Source: Pyrodictiaceae archaeon (lineage in GTDB: Archaea; Thermoproteota; Thermoprotei_A; Sulfolobales; Pyrodictiaceae). Taken from it: 9,054 nucleotides of DNA. Both the position numbers and the translations under genes were made by a program. Positions 5,510-9,054 of this stretch are shown here, piece after piece (positions within the stretch are counted from its first letter, which is position 1; each line of letters begins with the position of its first letter). The notes beneath the pieces were generated by a model, which saw only the letters and a program-made list of their open reading frames with translations, was not told where the DNA came from and ran no database searches. The DNA is taken from positions 1 through 9,054 of the forward strand of contig JALUFI010000242.1 in NCBI GenBank assembly GCA_027043685.1. The letters are read 5' to 3'.

Positions 5510-6310
5510 GTGCCGGGCCAAGGCATGATCGAGGTGCGGCTTGAGGACGTTGATGCTGGCTACGGGGGCAATGTTGTGCTTCGCGGCGTGAACCTGGTTC
5601 TCCGCGGCCCCGGGCTGGTTCAGGTCCTCGGTCCAAACGGTGCGGGTAAGACGACGCTGCTCCGGGTTATGCTGGGGCTTCTCCGCCCCATGCGTGGACG
5701 CGTACTGGTCAACGGGGTTGATGTTACCGGTAGGCCGGAGCTTGCGGGGAGGTTCGCTGGCTACGTGCCGCAGCTCGAGCCCGGCTCAAAGCACTTCCCG
5801 CTCACCGTGTGGGAGGTGGTGGAGACCGAGTGCCTCGTCCGGTGCAGGAAGTGGCCCCGGCTTTTTGCCGGCGAAGAAGTGGAGCGGAGCGTCGAGGAGG
5901 CGTTGAGGAGGGTCGGTCTACCCCGGGAGGCTTGGAGGCGGCCGCTTCACAGCCTCAGCGGGGGGCAGAGGCAGCGCGTCCTCATAGCCCGGGCGCTGGT
6001 GCACCGCCCAAGGCTCCTCGTCATGGATGAGCCCCTCTCCGCGGTCGACCCCGCCGGCAAGAGGGAGATTGCGCGCCTCATTGAGTCGCTCGCGGAGGAG
6101 AGCCTCGTGGTAATGACTAGCCATGACCCCATGATGCTACTCCACCGCACAGACGCGATAGTACTTGTCAACCGCGGGGTAGTCGCCTACGGGCCGCCGG
6201 CCGAGGTGCTTCGCGCCGAGATACTAGAGAAGGTCTATGGCGCAGCCCTTGTAGAGGTTGAGCATCACTTACACATAGTCGACGAGCACGCCGCCTATCC
6301 ACGGCGCTGA
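5510..6310 (+). CDS. znuC: ABC transporter ATPase, Zn/Mn type (ZnuC-like), with His-rich tail
   Basis: Cytoplasmic ATPase expected to drive the permease encoded divergently at 3604-4482. All motifs are intact in 266 residues: Walker A GPNGAGKTT (41-49), Q-loop Gln88, signature LSGGQRQR (149-156), Walker B LLVMDEP (169-175), D-loop SAVD, and H-loop His205 in TSHD. The metal-importer identity comes from the context and from the C-terminal tail EVEHHLHIVDEH, with His252, His253, His255 and His260; such His-bearing tails are common in ATPases of this group. The tail could bind metal and act as a feedback sensor, which is inference. It begins the plus-strand operon, with DUF364 and small-protein genes after it. 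Having the ATPase on the opposite strand from its permease and binding protein is unusual but keeps both halves next to a shared control region. Confidence 0.9.
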   Translation: MPGQGMIEVRLEDVDAGYGGNVVLRGVNLVLRGPGLVQVLGPNGAGKTTLLRVMLGLLRPMRGRVLVNGVDVTGRPELAGRFAGYVPQLEPGSKHFPLTVWEVVETECLVRCRKWPRLFAGEEVERSVEEALRRVGLPREAWRRPLHSLSGGQRQRVLIARALVHRPRLLVMDEPLSAVDPAGKREIARLIESLAEESLVVMTSHDPMMLLHRTDAIVLVNRGVVAYGPPAEVLRAEILEKVYGAALVEVEHHLHIVDEHAAYPRR

Positions 6311-6331
6311 GCCTCCCCCAGGGGCGTCACG

Positions 6332-7192
6332 GTGTTGGAGGTGGCCTATGGCTTGGGGAGACGTGGCCTAGGCGGTGGCTGCGAGGCGCCCCGCCCAAGA
6401 GGTGCATCGACTCCCCTCGCCGAGGCCCTTACCTGGGCGATGGGTAGGCCTCCTCTCAGCCGCTACGCCGGCATGCATGTGGTTGACTTTGGGATGGGTA
6501 GGAGGTTTGTCTACCTGGTCTCCGAGGACGGGTGCCTGGGGCTCGCCTACGCCTGGGGCGCTGAGCCCCTCCCCTCCTGGCTCCTCGAAAGGGAGTACAC
6601 CCTAGTCGAGCTTGCATCGATGGCCTGGAGCCACCCGGCGCTGACCTCCCTCGCCCTCGCGGCGGCTAATGCTGCGATGTGCTCCCTAATCGAGGCGGAC
6701 CCCGGCGTGGTCTCCTTCGGTGCCGACGTCCTGGAGCTACTGGGTGATGTAGGCGCTAGGCGTGTCGCGCTCGTCGGCTACGTGCCAGGGGTCGCCCGGG
6801 GGCTCAGGGAGAGGGGCGCATCGGTCACTGTGTACGAGGACAACCCCATGCACCGCAGGGAGGCGGAGGATGCCGGCTACCCGGCGAGGCCGGGGCCGCA
6901 GCTCCTCCTAGAGGCCGGCAGCTACGACTACGTCGTGGCCACGGGCTCCAGCCTAGTAACGCCCACACTGTACAAGGCACTCGCCGGGACGGGCGTCAGG
7001 GCCGCGCTTGTGGGGCCCACGAGCAGCTTCCATCCCTCCTCCGCGGCCAGGCTGGGCTTCAGCGTGATAGGGGGCAGCTACGTGCCCCGGGAGAACCGGG
7101 GCAAAGTGGTGGCGCTGGTTAAGCTGGGGATGGGGTTTAGGAAGCTCCGGGGCCTCGTACGTAAATGGGCCGCGGAGGCTGAAAGGCCTTGA
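6332..7192 (+). CDS. DUF4213/DUF364 family protein (putative heavy-metal chelation)
   Basis: Residues about 25-120 fit the N-terminal DUF4213 domain (enolase-like fold): helix TPLAEALTWAM, strands VVDFGMGRRFVYLVS, then GLAYAWG. Residues 140-275 fit DUF364 (Rossmann-like): VALVGYVPGVARGLRERG, VTVYEDNP, YDYVVATGSSLVTPTLYKAL, ALVGPTSSFHPS, GFSVIGGSYV. The family's first structure led its authors to propose heavy-metal chelation; the reaction is not established. Here it follows the metal ABC ATPase by 21 bases and overlaps the next small gene, which supports a role in handling the imported metal or a metal-binding small molecule. The start is GTG, with AGGGG 7 bases upstream (6320-6324). The first 25 residues are Gly/Arg-rich and not typical of the family, so the true start could lie further in. 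Confidence 0.75.
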   Translation: MLEVAYGLGRRGLGGGCEAPRPRGASTPLAEALTWAMGRPPLSRYAGMHVVDFGMGRRFVYLVSEDGCLGLAYAWGAEPLPSWLLEREYTLVELASMAWSHPALTSLALAAANAAMCSLIEADPGVVSFGADVLELLGDVGARRVALVGYVPGVARGLRERGASVTVYEDNPMHRREAEDAGYPARPGPQLLLEAGSYDYVVATGSSLVTPTLYKALAGTGVRAALVGPTSSFHPSSAARLGFSVIGGSYVPRENRGKVVALVKLGMGFRKLRGLVRKWAAEAERP

Positions 7193-7548
7193 CCCTGGTA
7201 AGCGAGGCGGCCGAGGCCCTGGCCAGGACAGGCGTCTGCACGAAAGCAGCCAGGGTCGAGGAGACGCCGGAGTGCATCCTCGTATACTGCAAGAGGAGCG
7301 AGGAAAGCGACCTACTGGTAGCAATCGCTGCCCACAGCGACTGGCTCTACGCCAAGGCGGTGCCGGAGAGCCTGGTCAAGCCCTACATGTGGCACTGCAG
7401 CGACATATTCTACAACCCCTACGGGCTCTACAGCTTCGAGCGCACCGCGGACGCGCTGGCAGAGAAGCTGCGGGGGAAGCTGCCGAGGCTCCGGGCACAG
7501 GAGAGGCTCGCCCACCACCGCCTCGCAGGGCTAGAGAGCCCCGCCTAG
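7189..7548 (+). CDS. Small Cys-containing protein of unknown function
   Basis: 119 residues; I do not recognise the family. It has four cysteines (Cys17; Cys29 and Cys34 in PECILVYCKR; Cys70 in YMWHCSD) and nearby His49 and His69, enough for a metal site, though the spacing matches no finger I know. The middle looks like alternating strands and helices (ECILVYCKR, DLLVAIAAHSDWLYAKAV), then an aromatic stretch DIFYNPYGLYSFER and a basic C-terminal helix. The TTG start shares bases with the stop of the DUF364 gene (TTGA), with GGAGG 11 bases upstream, so translation is coupled. The operon position suggests that it works with the DUF364 protein, either as a partner or a metal carrier; that is inference from context only. 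Confidence 0.72.
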   Translation: MTLVSEAAEALARTGVCTKAARVEETPECILVYCKRSEESDLLVAIAAHSDWLYAKAVPESLVKPYMWHCSDIFYNPYGLYSFERTADALAEKLRGKLPRLRAQERLAHHRLAGLESPA

Positions 7549-7733
7549 CCCCCGGGATAGCCGGCTAGGAGGCGAGTAACAAGGAACAAGGGGTTCTGGG
7601 CGCGCTCTGCGCCTCGTCGCCTTTTGTGCGGCCGCGGCGCCTCGGCAGCGGCAGAGCCCTTTCACCGCCCCCGGCGGGGGCTCCTGGGGCGTTGTCCGCT
7701 CCGCAGGGGCGCCTCGGCCGCTCCGGGGGTGGC
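7549..7733. other. GC-rich non-coding spacer with short repeats and hairpins
   Basis: This gap lies between the ends of two convergent transcripts and holds no credible gene. GGCGCCTCGGC occurs twice (7636-7646 and 7708-7718) and CCGCTCCG twice (7696-7703 and 7718-7725). Hairpins are possible at 7631-7652 (GCCGC/GCGGC) and at 7667-7681 (GCCCCC/GGGGGC). CTTTT at 7621-7625 is the only T-run that could help end the plus-strand transcript. No tRNA arm motif or box C/D pair was seen. It may be a terminator region or hold a structured RNA. Confidence 0.4.
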
Positions 7734-8810
7734 TCAGAGTTTTAGCGTGCAGCGTATGAGCCTTTTCCTGCAGAGCGTTATCGCTGCCTCTAGCTCCTCG
7801 GGGCCGAGCTCCGAGGCCTCCAGTGCATGCGCCTGCGACAGCTTGGCTAGCAGCTTCTCCTCGCCGGGGCTCAGCCCGTAGCGTGTGAGCGCGTTCTCGG
7901 CTTCCTGGACTAGCTGGTGGAGGGGTGCTGTGTGGCCCGCTAGGTGGGCTGCGAGTCTTGAGGCGTTGGCGAGGAGCGCTCTTGCCTGGCGTAGGTGGCT
8001 CCTCGCGGAGCTGAGTTTGTCGCGGAGGGCCTCGAGGCTGCTGACGGTTGTTATGCTCTCCAGCTGCTCCCTCGCGGCCACGAGTTCGGCTAGTGCCTGC
8101 TGGAGCCAGCGGCAGAGTACGCGGTCACGGCTCCTGCACTCCTGGAGCGCTGTGCTGGCCTCCTCCAGCTTCTCGGCGGTCTCCGTGGCTGCGTCGGCGG
8201 CGTCCTCGAGGAGCCTGGTGAGCGTCTCCAGCTTGTTGAGGGCCTCCTCGAGCCTGGCCGAGGCGATTGTTGCCGCGGTGTGCGCTATGGTCTTTGAGCG
8301 CTCCAGGCCCACGAGCTTCTCGAGCCTCGCTGCGGCCGCATAGAGACTGGTCAGAAGCTTGGCGACCCTGGGCCAGGCCGAGGCCAGCCTCGAGGCGTTG
8401 CCGAGTATCGCTGAGGCTCTCGGCTCCGTGGCTAGGAGCGCCTTGGCTACAGGTGCCAGGGGGCCGCTCGCCTCGATGATGGCCTCCGCTAGCCGGAGCG
8501 CGTCCCTCGGCGGGCACGCGTCTGCCTCGACAACCTCGCCTAGGAGGTCACGCAGCGCCGCGGCCGCCGCGGCCCGGCAGAGCCTCTTCGCCTCGTAGGC
8601 GGCCTCGCGCAGCTCTCCCGATGCCAGCGCCTCGCGGAGCCTCGCAGCGGCGGGCGCCACCTCCTGCTTTACCCTGGGGTGTTTCTCGACGGCGAGCCTT
8701 GTGGCGGCCAGTGCCTCCTCAACCGTGTTCAGTGCCTGGAGGCCCTCCTCGGCCTGCTCGGCCAGGGAGCGGTACTCCTCCACAAGCGCCTGGACCGCAT
8801 AGCCCTTCAC
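7734..8810 (-). CDS. Long alpha-helical, probably coiled-coil protein of unknown function
   Basis: 358 residues, almost entirely Ala/Leu/Glu/Arg-rich helix with few Gly, Pro or aromatic residues, and no signal peptide or membrane segment. Heptad-like spacing of Leu/Ala is clear in several stretches, for example RLEEALNKLETLTRLLEDAA and LRDKLSSARSHLRQARALLA. Short breaks (ACPPRD, SGPLAPV, GLSPGEEK) divide it into perhaps four or five helical bundles. Seven cysteines are present, including LQECRSRDRVLCRW and LCRKRLIRC near the end. No ATPase or enzymatic motif was found. The start is GTG, overlapping the upstream stop in GTGA, with GAGGTGA upstream, so the two genes are coupled and their products probably interact. 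Possible roles are a structural or scaffold protein, or an accessory to DNA or membrane machinery; I cannot choose among these. Confidence 0.7.
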   Translation of the reverse strand: MKGYAVQALVEEYRSLAEQAEEGLQALNTVEEALAATRLAVEKHPRVKQEVAPAAARLREALASGELREAAYEAKRLCRAAAAAALRDLLGEVVEADACPPRDALRLAEAIIEASGPLAPVAKALLATEPRASAILGNASRLASAWPRVAKLLTSLYAAAARLEKLVGLERSKTIAHTAATIASARLEEALNKLETLTRLLEDAADAATETAEKLEEASTALQECRSRDRVLCRWLQQALAELVAAREQLESITTVSSLEALRDKLSSARSHLRQARALLANASRLAAHLAGHTAPLHQLVQEAENALTRYGLSPGEEKLLAKLSQAHALEASELGPEELEAAITLCRKRLIRCTLKL

Positions 8811-9054
8811 GCGGCCTTCACCTCCGCCCCCGCCCTCTGAGCGGCTATCGCAGCGTCTTGGGCGAAAATCTTGTCTATTTGTTCTATTAGCTTGGCCCTC
8901 CTCTCCTCTATCTCCTGGAGCACTGCAGTCTTCTCGGCAATGCTTGCCAGCTCCTCCAGGGCCTGGGTCAGCACCCCGCCGTACTCTAGGAGGTCGGTGA
9001 GCGTGGCGGCCCTGGAGAGGTCCTCCCTCACCGCCTCGGCCACGCGGTCACGCA
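8807..9054 (-). CDS. Small helical protein, 5' end probably outside the window
   Basis: The frame is open from the window edge to a TGA at 8809-8807. From the GTG at 9043 it would encode 78 residues; upstream codons (R-D-R) remain open to 9054, so the start is unresolved and the gene may be longer. The sequence is helical, with a coiled-coil-like middle (ELASIAEKTAVLQEIEERR, then AKLIEQIDKIFAQ) and an Ala-rich end. No clear ribosome site is visible in the 11 bases before 9043. It overlaps the following helical gene by four bases (GTGA), so both belong to one operon. No family was recognised. Confidence 0.6.
   Translation of the reverse strand, partial: RDRVAEAVREDLSRAATLTDLLEYGGVLTQALEELASIAEKTAVLQEIEERRAKLIEQIDKIFAQDAAIAAQRAGAEVKAA

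Noticed and set aside
7549..7733. Possible tRNA or box C/D RNA in the spacer
   Set aside because: No T-arm GGTTCRA-like motif and no paired C (RTGATGA) and D (CTGA) boxes with suitable spacing were found on either strand.
7885..8343. Plus-strand frame rich in Ser/Ala/Trp opposite the helical protein gene
   Set aside because: Ser/Ala-rich shadow of an Ala/Leu/Glu-rich helix gene. The minus-strand gene has GTGA coupling and coiled-coil character.
1..9054. CRISPR array, insertion sequence, phage or toxin-antitoxin content
   Set aside because: No regularly spaced direct repeats, no transposase or integrase motifs and no terminal repeats were seen. The ribbon-helix-helix protein has a full NikR metal domain, so it is not an antitoxin.

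Overview
The window looks like a dense chromosomal segment of a GC-rich hyperthermophilic crenarchaeon. I infer the Desulfurococcales/Pyrodictiaceae type from gene content and style; this is not proven. The reasons are many TTG and GTG starts preceded by GGTG/GGAGG-type ribosome sites, 3-4 base start/stop overlaps, a secreted Lon-like protease with a Thr-rich stalk and C-terminal membrane anchor, and no rRNA, tRNA, IS element or CRISPR.

Layout. Bases 1-221 hold the 5' end of a minus-strand gene (possibly a winged-helix protein, cut by the window edge) diverging from a large plus-strand gene at 222-2279, a membrane-anchored extracytoplasmic Lon-like (S16) serine protease. Its stop codon overlaps that of a convergent gene, the last of a minus-strand operon running from 5409 down to 2276. 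That operon encodes a cluster A-I type metal-binding protein (ZnuA-like), its ABC-3 permease (ZnuB-like), a NikR-family ribbon-helix-helix metalloregulator and a Cys-based dual-specificity/tyrosine phosphatase with an extra C-terminal domain. Diverging from it across about 100 bases is a plus-strand operon (5510-7548) with the matching ABC ATPase (ZnuC-like, His-rich tail), a DUF4213/DUF364 'heavy-metal chelation' family protein and a small Cys-containing protein of unknown function. After 185 bases of very GC-rich, repeat-bearing non-coding DNA come two translationally coupled minus-strand genes for long alpha-helical, probably coiled-coil proteins; the upstream one probably runs off the right edge.

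How it works together. The centre (2276-7548) reads as one divergent metal acquisition and handling locus. The transporter is split over two transcripts that share one control region. That region carries two copies of a TGTGCAC palindrome whose centres are 33 bases apart, each just downstream of a candidate TATA box, one for each direction. The NikR-family regulator encoded in the locus is the obvious candidate to bind them. Several parts depart from the textbook versions: the regulator lacks the first His ligand of NikR, the binding protein lacks two of the usual metal ligands, and the phosphatase has Glu where the general acid is normally Asp and a second Cys in its catalytic loop. The metal transported and sensed therefore cannot be read from homology alone.
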